NCBI RefSeq assembly: GCF_025997995.1
Contig: NZ_AP026683.1
Span: 1,922,501-1,986,500 of the forward strand
DNA: 64,000 nucleotides
Source: Sediminibacterium sp. TEGAF015
GTDB lineage: Bacteria > Bacteroidota > Bacteroidia > Chitinophagales > Chitinophagaceae
Reading direction: 5' to 3'
Made by a program: the position numbers and the translations under genes. The first letter of the stretch is position 1. Each line of letters opens with the position of its first letter. The notes below the pieces were generated by a model, which made no database searches, was not told the DNA's origin, and saw nothing but the letters and a program-made list of their open reading frames with translations. This document shows positions 35,096 through 44,514 of this stretch, piece by piece.

Positions 35096-36442
35096 CTATG
35101 GTTTTAGGCTCATTTTAGTCAACAAAGGAATGAGTTGCTTATCACCAGGACCTGGTGCATACAATTGTTCAATAGTAAAGTCTTTATTAATTAAAATCAT
35201 CCTTGGCACAGAAAGTAAGTTGTAATTAGAAAGTTTATTTCGGTCAACAATAAACTCGTCTTTAAATACACCCTGCTTAGTCAAATACTTTTTCCACGCA
35301 TCAAGGTTGTCATCAATGGAAACTGATAAAAAAACAATAGAATCATCATTTTTAAATTGTTGTTTTAATAATTCCATTATTGGTTTATCGGCTAAGCATG
35401 GCCCACACCAAGTTGCCCAAAACTCTAAGTAAACTACTTTGTTTTTAAAGTTGGAAAGTGGAATTGTTTGATTATCCGTATTTGTAAATAATATATCAAT
35501 TGCTGGGTCTCCCTGATTTAGTTGAGTTAACTGAGCTATGGTAGATTCAATTGCATTTTTATACACATCAGTATTAATTGAATCGATTCCTTTATATAAG
35601 GCAATTAAGTCGTTTTTATTATTCAACGTAATGGCTTTCTGTTTAATAGCACTTGCCTTAAACCAATCAGTTATTTTCTGTGGTATCGAAAAAGTTGAAG
35701 GTTGATTTTGGAGGATTGTGTTTAATACATCACGGTAAACCACTAATTTCAAATGAAGGGGATCAACTAACCCCTTCGAAAGTTTTGCAATAATCGGCTT
35801 AGTCAAAGAATCTCTTTGTTGCTGAATCATTAAAGCACTATCTGTTGAAGTTTTATGAACCCAACTATAATAGATAGGTAAACTCATGAAGCTATTGATA
35901 ATATCCGCTTTAATTCTAACCGATTCTAATCGATAAAATTCAGGTGAAACAATTCTTTGAATACTATCCAATTGCCGGCTTCTTTCTTTACTTTTAGTGA
36001 GAATATAATCAATTGTTTTTGCGATAGAGGATTGGATACCCGTTTCGCCATCTAAAAAAGATCCCGCCTTCGGAAATGGTGTAAGCTTCAAATATGTATT
36101 TTCAATTTGACGAGAACCGCTAAAAATAGCTTTAGTGGGATTTTTCCAATCAATGGATGCTTTAATATCATCACCCGGTGATATATATATAATATTTCGA
36201 CCTATACGATAATAACCAGGTATTCCTATTTTAAATTGAATTGAAAAGTTTTGGTTTGAATCAGGAACGAAAATTCGTTCGTTAGAGGATAAGCTAATGT
36301 CCTTAAACTCAGTCATATCTTCCACTTCAACCGAATTATTGAAATTAAAAGCTTTACCAGAAATTTTAACTGCTTTAAATTCTTGTGCCTTGGCAGAAAG
36401 TAAAGAGACAAATAAACAAAATAAGATGCAGCGCTTTCTCAT
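35096..36442 (-). CDS. Secreted TlpA-like thioredoxin-fold protein
   Basis: The 448-residue protein has a signal peptide (MRKRCILFCLFVSLLSAKAQ). The N-terminal part is an unassigned beta-rich domain (DISLSSNERIFV...GYYRIGRNIIYISPGDDI, DUF4369-like). A helical middle follows, then a C-terminal thioredoxin domain with the active-site motif WCGPC near residue 344 and cis-Pro region SVPRMILINK. It is probably a periplasmic thiol-disulfide oxidoreductase. Start taken at ATG 36442, four bases after the upstream stop; an in-frame extension to 36481 overlaps that gene. Confidence 0.85.
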   Translation of the reverse strand: MRKRCILFCLFVSLLSAKAQEFKAVKISGKAFNFNNSVEVEDMTEFKDISLSSNERIFVPDSNQNFSIQFKIGIPGYYRIGRNIIYISPGDDIKASIDWKNPTKAIFSGSRQIENTYLKLTPFPKAGSFLDGETGIQSSIAKTIDYILTKSKERSRQLDSIQRIVSPEFYRLESVRIKADIINSFMSLPIYYSWVHKTSTDSALMIQQQRDSLTKPIIAKLSKGLVDPLHLKLVVYRDVLNTILQNQPSTFSIPQKITDWFKASAIKQKAITLNNKNDLIALYKGIDSINTDVYKNAIESTIAQLTQLNQGDPAIDILFTNTDNQTIPLSNFKNKVVYLEFWATWCGPCLADKPIMELLKQQFKNDDSIVFLSVSIDDNLDAWKKYLTKQGVFKDEFIVDRNKLSNYNLLSVPRMILINKDFTIEQLYAPGPGDKQLIPLLTKMSLKP

Positions 36443-36446
36443 AGAT

Positions 36447-37667
36447 TCATTTTTCCTTCTCAATTCCTTTATTACTAACATTAAATTTTATGTTTAAAAG
36501 TAAGTTACGATTAGTTTCTATTTGATACCCTGAATTAAAGCATTCCGCATTGATTGAGTCGATAAAGTATTTACCAGTATGAACATCCTTATTATACATA
36601 TAATCATACTTGTAAATTATTTTATCTGATATCAATTTTGTAACACGATTTGCATTCCATGTTTTAGTATGAAATAAATTGGTTGTGGCTCTATTAAGAG
36701 ATTCAACTTTCATTTCCCAGATAAATTTCAATCTAATAATTGAATAATCAAATTCTCTTATCCTAACTTCTCCTTTCAGGTACCCTCTTGCTAACCCTCC
36801 AACAGTTCTACCTAAAAATGAATCTTTAAAAGATTGATTGGGCATGAAACTTACAATATAAATAAGACCATATTTTTCATCCTGGTATTTGGAAACAAGT
36901 TTAAAGTCTAATCCTTTATTATTATTTGCATCAATTGGTAACCCTTTTCGGAGCATATCAAACCATGGAATAATATCACCTGTACATAATCGGGGAAGTC
37001 CAATAAAATTAGTGAAAAGTTTATCCTGATATAAAGTGTCTTTAATCCAATTAGGAGATTTCATGCTTTTATCAGCATTTCGATAATAAACCTTTGCAAA
37101 TTCTTCAGCCTTTTCTTTTAAAGTGTCGTAATTATAAATTTCTGAGGAAATTTTTAAATTTTGACTAAAAGAAAAATTGCCATAGTTATCCTCAAAGCGA
37201 TTGGCTACATGTTTAATTATAGCGTTTGCGCTCTTTGTTTTCTTTGCCTTACTTCTAACGATAATTTCAGGTAGTAAGCTCTTAAAAGGCTTCAAAAGCA
37301 ACCGATTAACATGAAACAAATAAAACAGTTGTTCTTCATAACCAACTGCAGAAATTTTTACCTTTTTGGGGAAGCTTGAATTGGGAATAGAAAATAAACC
37401 ATCTTCATTTGAAACAATAGACATTTTATTTGTGTCATTTTCAATAAAAATGATTGTTGCAAATGGAATAAATTCCTTTGTAATAGAATCAATTATTTTA
37501 AAATAAATATTACTATCCTGTAATGCATAATTTTTATTATATGCAGGATTATTGTTTACATAGATGGGATTCCCCTTTACAGCTAATTGAGGGAATATTG
37601 AATTAAGTAGTAAAAAAAATATAATAGAAATATCAAGTCTTAATTCATAATTAGTTTTATTTAACAT
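36447..37667 (-). CDS. Carboxypeptidase-regulatory-like domain protein
   Basis: A roughly 406-residue exported protein. A hydrophobic signal segment (ISIIFFLLLNSIFPQLA) precedes an Ig-like carboxypeptidase-regulatory domain (KIIDSITKEFIPFATIIFIE ... ISAVGYEEQLFYL, about residues 55-120). The C-terminal 280 residues, with KAKKTKSANAIIKHVANRFEDN and later charged/aromatic strands, resemble DUF5686-like Bacteroidota outer-membrane-associated proteins, but I cannot name the family with confidence. It lies between two TlpA-like genes on the same strand and is probably in one operon with them. Confidence 0.75.
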   Translation of the reverse strand: MLNKTNYELRLDISIIFFLLLNSIFPQLAVKGNPIYVNNNPAYNKNYALQDSNIYFKIIDSITKEFIPFATIIFIENDTNKMSIVSNEDGLFSIPNSSFPKKVKISAVGYEEQLFYLFHVNRLLLKPFKSLLPEIIVRSKAKKTKSANAIIKHVANRFEDNYGNFSFSQNLKISSEIYNYDTLKEKAEEFAKVYYRNADKSMKSPNWIKDTLYQDKLFTNFIGLPRLCTGDIIPWFDMLRKGLPIDANNNKGLDFKLVSKYQDEKYGLIYIVSFMPNQSFKDSFLGRTVGGLARGYLKGEVRIREFDYSIIRLKFIWEMKVESLNRATTNLFHTKTWNANRVTKLISDKIIYKYDYMYNKDVHTGKYFIDSINAECFNSGYQIETNRNLLLNIKFNVSNKGIEKEK

Positions 37668-37743
37668 AGTAGTTTTTGATGAAAGCAAAGATTATAAATT
37701 AAGATCATAATTAATTGTTAGATAAGTATCGGCTAAACAAGAA

Positions 37744-38907
37744 TTATTTTAAATTTTTTGTCAGGGCCTCCATTAATGGTATATTTCCTTGTGTTCCTTC
37801 ATAACGCATTAATATAGTGCCATCTTTCCCAATAAGTAGTTTGGCTGGAATTGGTTGAATACTATATAGTTTACCTAAATCATATACGGTTCCTGCACCT
37901 TGTAAAATATGTCGCCAAGCTCCAGTTTTGTCATTTTGAATAGCTTTTTTCCATGCTTCCTTTCTTTCATCATCATTGGCTATGCTTATAATTTCAAGCC
38001 CTTTTGATTTAAATTTTGTATGTAACTCTATTAAAAAGGGAGATTCATCTCTGCAGGGTTTACACCAAGTAGCACAAAAGTCTAACAATACATAATTTTT
38101 ACCTTTAAACTGCTCTACAGAGATAGAGTCTCCGTTGATGTCGATGGTATTGAAATTTTTAGCTTTAGAACCCGGACTACCTCCTTGAATCGCTCTTATA
38201 TTGGCTGCGATTCTTTGGCCATAATAACTATTTTGAATTTCAATAGAAAATGAATTAAATATTTTTATTACTGTGTCAAGTGGAAGTCGATAAAGAAGAA
38301 CTTGCAAATAAAAGGCACTATAGTAAGAGTTAATATTTTCATTGACAAATTTTTCAGTTCGCATATTAATATCACGATAATATGGTTCTAATTGCTGTCT
38401 GATTTCTTTTGCCCTATCCTTAAATTGAATTTTTGTTGGATCATATTTATATGCCAAATCAAAATAAAAAATTCGTTTATCCAAAGAATCTACTATTTTC
38501 TTGTGGATATAAGTATTATTAAGAGAATCAATTTGATTTTGTGTGTTTGAGCCGCTAAGTTTTAAATCTTTGAATTTATCTTTTTCCAAAACAAGGTGCA
38601 TGATACCAGGTTCTATGAAAATGGAATTAGAATTAATGTCACTGGTATTTTTGAAAGCCCTATCACCATAAATATCTGCATTTATAGGATGTGGGATATA
38701 CCCTTTGAAAATAAAAGACTCGTTAATAACCTCAGCACTGTCTGTTATATATTCGCCCTCATAATTTATATATTCTAATTTAATAAAACCTGAAGATTGA
38801 TTTTTTATTATACCGTATATAGTAAATTGCTTGGGGGATAATTGAGCTACTAAGTCAGAAGTAAATAATACAAATAAAAAAGAAAGAAGTGCTTTCATTT
38901 GATACAT
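37744..38907 (-). CDS. Secreted TlpA-like protein with DUF4369-like N-domain
   Basis: The 387-residue protein has a signal peptide (residues 4-22, ending SDLVAQ) and an N-terminal DUF4369-like beta domain (FTIYGIIKNQSSGFIKLEYI ... ADIYGDRAF). A helical linker follows, then a C-terminal thioredoxin fold with WCKPC near residue 279 and cis-Pro region IQPIPAKLLIGKDG. By family it would reduce or carry disulfides in the periplasm. It is the second of three such paralogous-looking genes in a row, though their sequences outside the motif differ strongly. Confidence 0.85.
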   Translation of the reverse strand: MYQMKALLSFLFVLFTSDLVAQLSPKQFTIYGIIKNQSSGFIKLEYINYEGEYITDSAEVINESFIFKGYIPHPINADIYGDRAFKNTSDINSNSIFIEPGIMHLVLEKDKFKDLKLSGSNTQNQIDSLNNTYIHKKIVDSLDKRIFYFDLAYKYDPTKIQFKDRAKEIRQQLEPYYRDINMRTEKFVNENINSYYSAFYLQVLLYRLPLDTVIKIFNSFSIEIQNSYYGQRIAANIRAIQGGSPGSKAKNFNTIDINGDSISVEQFKGKNYVLLDFCATWCKPCRDESPFLIELHTKFKSKGLEIISIANDDERKEAWKKAIQNDKTGAWRHILQGAGTVYDLGKLYSIQPIPAKLLIGKDGTILMRYEGTQGNIPLMEALTKNLK

Positions 38908-38991
38908 TTTAACTAAGATTTATTCAATACGATACTTATTCGATAGTTTAAGAGGGCAGTTTATTTTAAAAAGTGGTGACTAAGCTAAAAT

Positions 38992-40089
38992 TTATTTAAT
39001 CTCGTTCCTTATAGTTTCTTCAAGGGAGGAATTAAATCCTGTAAATGTATTGATGAGTTGTTTTTGTGAATTATAAAGATAGCTTTTAGGAATGGCGTTT
39101 ATTGCATAGTGCTCATTTAACTGCATACGAGAACTATCGATAGCCAATAACTGCTGCCAGTTCATTTTTTCAAACGCTAATGCAGCTAACCAATCCTGTT
39201 TATTACCATCTATAGAAATACTTGTTATTGCTAGTCCTGCATCTGAATATTTAGCAAGGATTTTTTTTAATTCGGGGATTTCCTTTCTACAAGGAAGACA
39301 CCAACTCGCCCAATAGACAATTAAGTGTACCGATTGATTATTTGTACTTACTTTTTCCTTTTCGCCTTTTGCATTTTCAAATTTGATGAAAGAGGGATAT
39401 TTAGTATCAAAAAATTTATTATCAGCTAAGTAGTTTTGTAATGACTGATACAAATCATACTGTTTAACTGCCGGATTAAAGTAACTAAGCAATTTTTTAA
39501 TCTCTTCAGGAGCAAAAAATTGCTTGTAGCTGTAAAGCTGCTTTAGTATCAAATACGAATCTGGGTAAGACTGTATAATTTTCTTATTGTGTTCATGTAT
39601 CTTTGTATCAAAGGGATTACTCGCTTCTGGATAGTTTAAAACTAAATCTTTAAAATAAGGAGCATTTTGCTTACTACCATTAAACCAAGACTTTTCTAAT
39701 TTTGCTGTATCAAATACTACTATTTCAGTAAATGTCTCATCAGCATAAAATAGTGAATAAACATGATTCTGTGTAGAAAGTTCTGTACAAAATCCAATCG
39801 GCCGCAAACCTTTAAAACCGTTGTAAACATCATAGTGCTTAATGCTAAGGAATAAAGGATTCAAATTTAATCGTTGAATCTTAGTGAATTGCAATTCTGG
39901 CTTATCCACTAATACCGAATCTAATGTAGCTTTGCTTTGCACATCTATCAAATAAAGATATTTGCCCTTAAGTTTTTGAAATCCGCTTTTTGGTAATTTG
40001 ATATGTATATCACCGTAATATTTTGAGTTACTATTAGTAGTGCATTTTAATGATAGTAAAACAAGTATAAGTACAAAGTATCGCTTCAT
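38992..40089 (-). CDS. TlpA-like lipoprotein
   Basis: The 365-residue protein has a lipoprotein signal with lipobox LSLKC (Cys at residue 16). A DUF4369-like N-terminal region covers about 25-150, helices follow, and a C-terminal thioredoxin fold carries WCLPC near residue 262 and the cis-Pro region INAIPKSYLY. It is membrane-anchored, presumably facing the periplasm. It lies 84 bases upstream of the next TlpA gene on the same strand and is probably co-transcribed. Confidence 0.85.
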   Translation of the reverse strand: MKRYFVLILVLLSLKCTTNSNSKYYGDIHIKLPKSGFQKLKGKYLYLIDVQSKATLDSVLVDKPELQFTKIQRLNLNPLFLSIKHYDVYNGFKGLRPIGFCTELSTQNHVYSLFYADETFTEIVVFDTAKLEKSWFNGSKQNAPYFKDLVLNYPEASNPFDTKIHEHNKKIIQSYPDSYLILKQLYSYKQFFAPEEIKKLLSYFNPAVKQYDLYQSLQNYLADNKFFDTKYPSFIKFENAKGEKEKVSTNNQSVHLIVYWASWCLPCRKEIPELKKILAKYSDAGLAITSISIDGNKQDWLAALAFEKMNWQQLLAIDSSRMQLNEHYAINAIPKSYLYNSQKQLINTFTGFNSSLEETIRNEIK

Positions 40090-40139
40090 AGTAAAATTTA
40101 AACTATGTTAAGACGCAATAATGAGAGAATTCCATAAAA

Positions 40140-40529
40140 TTAATTTGTACTCAAATGAATATTGGGAGATTTTATCTTATTTTTTTGTAAGTACTTTACT
40201 TTATTCTTGTTTAGATAAAACGAGTCAATCTGAGTAGATTTCTGGGGAAAGTCAAATTGTTTAACAAAAGTGGAGTCCGGATGTAAAGCAATAAATCGTT
40301 CGTATAAATTGATTCTTTTTTTCAATTCCCGAAAGGAAACAGTATCAAGAAAATGATTATTCCTTATTACGGCATTTAATTTAGCAGCTTCTCCTGAAAG
40401 AATAATAGTACGGTTATTATTGTAAGCGGTAAAAATTCGTTCCCCTCTTTTATCAATGTAGTCTTTTTTGAATTGAATTGAACGGCAACTTAAAAAGAAG
40501 GGTAGTAATAAAAAAAGTATCCATCGCAT
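40140..40529 (-). CDS. Small lipoprotein, unknown function
   Basis: A 129-residue protein with a clear lipoprotein signal (MRWILFLLLPFFLSC, lipobox FLSC at residues 12-15). The mature part is basic and rich in Lys, Asn and Ile, with two predicted helices (LKKRINLYERFIALHP) and no motif I know. It is the first gene of the TlpA run (50 bases before the lipoprotein TlpA), so it may serve the same system. Confidence 0.65.
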   Translation of the reverse strand: MRWILFLLLPFFLSCRSIQFKKDYIDKRGERIFTAYNNNRTIILSGEAAKLNAVIRNNHFLDTVSFRELKKRINLYERFIALHPDSTFVKQFDFPQKSTQIDSFYLNKNKVKYLQKNKIKSPNIHLSTN

Positions 40530-40613
40530 ACTTAGAATTTAAAAAAGTTAAATTATTTTAATTTATGATTCCCGCCGTAAGTTTATTAACTAAAAAAGTA
40601 TGAATTTGATACA

Positions 40614-41360
40614 CTATCGCTTCTCAAAAAACCACCACAAACGCTTGCGGGGTTTTACTTTGTAATTCTTGCGAACATAAGTGCTAATATGATGGCCTGC
40701 TTCGTGTACATCATCGGTTAGCAAAACCAGTTTTAAATCTTCTTTTGAAATCGTGCCTTGTTCGGCCATGAATGCACAATAATCCATAAGAGGTTGATAA
40801 TATTCTTTGCCAAACAATACCATGGGGAAATCATTGATGGTTTTGGTTTGTATAAGGGTTAATGCTTCATAGAACTCATCCATAGTGCCAAATCCGCCCG
40901 GCATGCAAACAAATGCATAAGAGTATTTCACTAACATTACTTTTCGTACAAAGAAATATTTAAGTGTAATGGATTTGTGTACATAGGGATTTTCGTGTTG
41001 CTCAAAAGGGAGTTTAATATTAATACCTACCGATTGACCCCCATTTTCAAATGCGCCTCTGTTGGCTGCTTCCATGATACCAGGACCTCCTCCCGTAATA
41101 GTGGTAAATCCTAACTCTGCAATATGCTTTCCTATATCTTGTGCAGCTTTATAATAAGGATGGTCTTCCTTGAATCTTGCACTTCCAAATACCGTTACAC
41201 AGGGACCTAGAAAATGTAAAAACCGAAATGACTTGATAAATTCGGAGAACACGTCCCAGGCAAAGCGTAATTCATTGATTCTGGGTTTGGGGCCATCTAA
41301 ATAAACCGGTTGTTCGGCCGGAATAATTCTCTTCAAAGCCTCACTCTTACTCTCCTTCAT
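40614..41360 (-). CDS. LOG-family (TIGR00730) Rossmann-fold protein
   Basis: The 248-residue protein carries the two LOG motifs: ITGGGPGIMEAANRG near residue 84 and MPGGFGTMDEFYEALTL near residue 150 (PGGxGTxxE). The family has phosphoribohydrolase activity toward nucleoside monophosphates, best known for cytokinin activation; the bacterial role is often in nucleotide clean-up. It is cytoplasmic. The C-terminal tail is basic and aromatic (RKRLWWFFEKR), which is somewhat unusual. Confidence 0.9.
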   Translation of the reverse strand: MKESKSEALKRIIPAEQPVYLDGPKPRINELRFAWDVFSEFIKSFRFLHFLGPCVTVFGSARFKEDHPYYKAAQDIGKHIAELGFTTITGGGPGIMEAANRGAFENGGQSVGINIKLPFEQHENPYVHKSITLKYFFVRKVMLVKYSYAFVCMPGGFGTMDEFYEALTLIQTKTINDFPMVLFGKEYYQPLMDYCAFMAEQGTISKEDLKLVLLTDDVHEAGHHISTYVRKNYKVKPRKRLWWFFEKR

Positions 41361-41434
41361 TTTAAGTACATTTAAATTCCATTCAAATTAATACTTTCTG
41401 TTAAGTCTAGCCCGATATTTGTAATAACCTAACT

Positions 41435-42778
41435 ATGATTAAATCCATTTTTAGCATTTTGCTAACCTGCTGCTCCTTTTTAATGCTACAGGCACAAAGC
41501 ATAGTAAAACCAGTAAATTTTCATTGTATATCGCTGGAGGGCCCCATGATGTACTACTGGAAAAATCCAATGGTTATTCAGCAATTTCAAGAGGCACTTG
41601 AACTGCAGCTAAAAACACATAAAAATTTGCGTTTAGAAAATCCAGCTATTGAGTTTATAAATTTTACCAATTTCAAGGATTTCAGTAGCCAACAAAACAA
41701 TGCGGTTACTACCCCTTCCATAAACTTTAAAATGGCGGAATATTCTGCCAAAGTTTTTTGGAATCAAATCAATGCAGCGAATCAACCCCTCGATACTAAT
41801 TTGTTTTCCATACAATCGGTTGTAATAATGGAATTAAGTATTCAACAACCAGCACCGGCACCCGCATATAGTAAAACGTTGGAAGTCTATATTAAAAGAG
41901 CCAAAACCAATGGCATAGGCGTTCCGTTTGGAAACCTTCATTTTAGCGCCAAGGGCTTCACTGAGTTAATGAAAAAATCGGTTGAAATTCTTTTAGACAG
42001 CAGCAACGAAACAGAACAAATTGAAATAAAAGCCTCCCCTCCTTTTATGGGAGACAATTTTATTATAGGAGCTATTGGCAATGCCTCCAAAATCAATATT
42101 GAAAGTAAAAACCTGTTTAGTAAATACCAGCTTAAAGGACAATCCGAATTGATACGCTGGGACGAACAGCGTTTTCTGGAAATTATTCTTAAAGGAAAAA
42201 ACAGAACCCAGTTATCCGCGGATATGGCCAAGGCGGTTGAGAATTCATTACGGGAACATGGCAATGAAATTCATGTATTCTTGTTACAGGATGCCAGAAA
42301 TATTATACTGAATAAAAACTATCAATTGATTATTCCCGCCCGTGTTTCTGCTAGTGACGCTTATTCTGCCGCAGGAATGCCACAGGTTGAACCGCTGGAG
42401 GGCTACAACAATTATTTGTTGAATGAAAAAGATACTATTGCCAAATTCAGCATCCTGATTGATAAAAAAGATTTGACCAAAAAGCTTTACCCTCATATTG
42501 CCACCAATGGCATCGATAGCAGTTCTGCTGTAAGAGTGAATGATAAAGAAACTGAAATGATTTACAATAGCAAGTATTCCATCACGGGTACCTTCCGCAA
42601 CCAGCCTTTTGGAATAGAAATTGGTCAGTATTTCAGAGAAGTCTATTTAAACAACGAGCGAATCTTAATTATCAGCGGAACAGAAGGACCTGAAAGAATG
42701 GTATTGCTGAATCCTGACATACCCAGCGATTTACTGAATGAACTAATTTTGCTGGGCTTTAATCGTTTCTTTCAATAA
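41435..42778 (+). CDS. Secreted protein of unknown family, 447 aa
   Basis: A signal peptide (IKSIFSILLTCCSFLMLQAQS, residues 2-22) is followed by a 420-residue mixed alpha/beta protein without known motifs. Around residue 205-225 there is a short glycine/asparagine stretch (MGDNFIIGAIGNASKINIES). The C-terminal region has strands such as YSITGTFRNQPFGIEIGQYF. The gene is followed after six bases by exonuclease III, probably in one operon. I cannot propose a function. Confidence 0.75.
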   Translation: MIKSIFSILLTCCSFLMLQAQSIVKPVNFHCISLEGPMMYYWKNPMVIQQFQEALELQLKTHKNLRLENPAIEFINFTNFKDFSSQQNNAVTTPSINFKMAEYSAKVFWNQINAANQPLDTNLFSIQSVVIMELSIQQPAPAPAYSKTLEVYIKRAKTNGIGVPFGNLHFSAKGFTELMKKSVEILLDSSNETEQIEIKASPPFMGDNFIIGAIGNASKINIESKNLFSKYQLKGQSELIRWDEQRFLEIILKGKNRTQLSADMAKAVENSLREHGNEIHVFLLQDARNIILNKNYQLIIPARVSASDAYSAAGMPQVEPLEGYNNYLLNEKDTIAKFSILIDKKDLTKKLYPHIATNGIDSSSAVRVNDKETEMIYNSKYSITGTFRNQPFGIEIGQYFREVYLNNERILIISGTEGPERMVLLNPDIPSDLLNELILLGFNRFFQ

Positions 42779-42784
42779 TATACT

Positions 42785-43552
42785 ATGCGCATTATTTCAT
42801 ACAACGTGAATGGCATCAGGGCTGCCATAAAAAAAGGTTTTGCAGAGTGGATCCAAACGGATCCTGCTGATATCATTTGCTTACAAGAGAGTAAAGCTAC
42901 TCAAGAAGATGTTGACCTTAGCATTTTTGAAAAAGCGGGCTATCACAGCTATTGGTTTACAGCCCAGAAGAAAGGATACAGTGGGGTAGTGATCCTTACT
43001 AAAATAAAACCTGATGCAGTACACTATGGCAGCAATATGGAACAGAGTGATATGGAAGGTCGTGTGATTCGGGCTGATTTTGGAGACATCACCCTTGTAA
43101 ATGCTTATTATCCTTCTGGCACTAGTGGGGATGAAAGACAGGCGTATAAATATATTTGGCTTGATGAATTTCAAGTTTTCTTAACTGAGCTAAAAAAAAC
43201 CAGGCCCAACTTAATTGTGGTGGGAGATTACAACATTGCCCACGAAGCCATCGATATTCATGATCCTAAAGGAAATAAAAAATCGTCTGGATTTTTACCA
43301 GAAGAACGAGCATGGATGACCCAATTTTTGGCCAGTGGATGGATCGACAGTTTCAGACACTTGCATCCGGAAGCTACAGGTGCGTACAGCTGGTGGAGTC
43401 AACGTTTCCCTTCTGTCCGCTTAAACAACAAAGGCTGGAGAATCGATTATATCTGCCTTACAGAATCTTTGGGTAAACAGCTAAAAGCCGCTGCCATTTA
43501 TCCTGATGTAAAGCACAGTGATCATTGTCCTATTTATGCAGAAATAAAATAA
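42785..43552 (+). CDS. xth: Exodeoxyribonuclease III / AP endonuclease
   Basis: The 255-residue protein is an exonuclease-endonuclease-phosphatase fold enzyme. Motifs are SYNVNGIRAAIKKGF (4-18), DIICLQESKA (metal Glu, near 35), VNAYYPSG (near 101), VVGDYNIAHEAIDIHDPK (near 146) and the catalytic HSDHCPI at the end. It repairs abasic sites and trims 3' ends. All active-site blocks are intact. The DUF4286 gene follows after two bases. Confidence 0.95.
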   Translation: MRIISYNVNGIRAAIKKGFAEWIQTDPADIICLQESKATQEDVDLSIFEKAGYHSYWFTAQKKGYSGVVILTKIKPDAVHYGSNMEQSDMEGRVIRADFGDITLVNAYYPSGTSGDERQAYKYIWLDEFQVFLTELKKTRPNLIVVGDYNIAHEAIDIHDPKGNKKSSGFLPEERAWMTQFLASGWIDSFRHLHPEATGAYSWWSQRFPSVRLNNKGWRIDYICLTESLGKQLKAAAIYPDVKHSDHCPIYAEIK

Positions 43553-43554
43553 CT

Positions 43555-43860
43555 ATGTATATATATAACGTAACTACCAAAGTGTCGCATGACATTCACA
43601 CCGATTGGTTTCATTGGATGCAACAAGAGCATATTCCTGCAGTCATGGCATCTGGTTGCTTTACCCACTTTCAATTTGTTCGTTTATTAGAAACCGATGA
43701 AGAAGATGGAATTACCTATGCAGTGCAATATCATGCAGCAGCCAAGGCAGATTACAACCGCTACGTTGAATTGCATGCACCTGCATTGCGCAACGATTCT
43801 GTGCAGAAATGGGGCAACCAAATGATTGCTTTTAGAACATTAATGCAGGTTGTGAATTGA
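43555..43860 (+). CDS. DUF4286 family protein
   Basis: A 101-residue protein that starts at the ATG 43555 (MYIYNVTTKVSHDIHTDW), two bases after the xth stop. It resembles the DUF4286 family (ferredoxin-like fold), with WFHWMQQEHIPAVMASGCF (about residues 19-37) as the conserved block. Function unknown. An earlier in-frame ATG inside xth (43525) would add ten residues and is less likely. Confidence 0.85.
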   Translation: MYIYNVTTKVSHDIHTDWFHWMQQEHIPAVMASGCFTHFQFVRLLETDEEDGITYAVQYHAAAKADYNRYVELHAPALRNDSVQKWGNQMIAFRTLMQVVN

Positions 43861-44094
43861 GTGTGGATAGTTTTTGAAAACAAATTTGGAATTTGAAAAT
43901 CTTCCTTATATTCCTTTGAAAGCCTTGCAGGGATTGAATTGTAGAATAAATGCCCTGAAACCCTTTGCTGATAAGGATTTCATTGATTAATCGTGTTGTT
44001 TTTACACGCTAATACAAAACCAGAATTTCGCTCCAACCCTTTATTTATAAGGGTTTTGAGCCAAAAAAATCAAAAAAGAAAAAAGAATAAAAAT
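43861..44094. other. Gap before the HU promoter
   Basis: I see no gene in this stretch. It contains one hairpin, AACCCTT (44035-44041) with AAGGGTT (44049-44055) followed by TTGAG, a possible weak terminator for the xth-DUF4286 transcript, and then a very A-rich tract leading into the HU promoter. Confidence 0.5.
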
Positions 44095-44124
44095 TTTGTT
44101 GGTAATGAAAAGCCAATAAATTTG
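44095..44124 (+). promoter_or_regulatory. Promoter of HU
   Basis: TTTG (44095-44098), 18 bases, then TAAATTTG (44117-44124) is a full match to the Bacteroidota consensus TTTG/TAnnTTTG. The predicted leader to the ATG at 44158 is about 28 bases, AT-rich and without an SD sequence, which is typical for highly expressed genes in this phylum. Confidence 0.75.
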
Positions 44125-44157
44125 TCCCGTTATCAAAAATTATTAAAAATCACATCT

Positions 44158-44427
44158 ATGAACAAAGCTGAATTAATCGCGCACCTAGCTGATGATGCAG
44201 GTATCACCAAAACACAAGCAAACGCTGCATTGGATTCTTTTATTGATGCAGTTACAAAAACCTTAAAGAAAGGTGATAAAGTAACCCTAGTAGGTTTCGG
44301 TACTTTCTCTGTATCTAAGCGTGCTGCACGTACTGGTCGTAACCCTCAAACTGGTGAGACTATCAAAATTAAAGCTAAGAAAGTTGCTCGCTTCAAAGCT
44401 GGTAAAGAATTAAGCGGTAAGTTATAA
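44158..44427 (+). CDS. hup: HU-family DNA-binding protein
   Basis: The 89-residue histone-like protein starts with [16 protein letters not shown]. The DNA-binding arm signature [20 protein letters not shown] is at about residues 46-65. It compacts and bends DNA as a dimer. An in-frame extension upstream to 43993 crosses the promoter and is rejected. It is followed by a strong terminator and then the THX gene. C-rich codon endings (GGT, CGT, CTA) differ from the neighbours and fit high expression. Confidence 0.95.
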   Translation: MNKAELIAHLADDAGITKTQANAALDSFIDAVTKTLKKGDKVTLVGFGTFSVSKRAARTGRNPQTGETIKIKAKKVARFKAGKELSGKL

Positions 44428-44449
44428 TTCTGACCCAAAAAAAGAATTG

Positions 44450-44474
44450 AACCCCGCTTTCGCGGGGTTTTTCT
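44450..44474 (+). terminator. Intrinsic terminator of HU
   Basis: AACCCCGC (44450-44457) pairs with GCGGGGTT (44462-44469) around a four-base loop, followed by TTT C T. It lies 23 bases after the HU stop codon. Confidence 0.9.
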
Positions 44475-44481
44475 ATTTTTG
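44474..44481 (+). promoter_or_regulatory. -7 element for the THX gene
   Basis: TATTTTTG matches TAnnTTTG exactly and begins at the last base of the HU terminator. The THX ATG is 33 bases downstream. A TTG at 44447-44449 could be the -33 element but the spacing (24 bases) is long. Confidence 0.5.
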
Positions 44482-44514
44482 CACTTTATTAAACAACTTA
44501 TTCAAATTATTACC

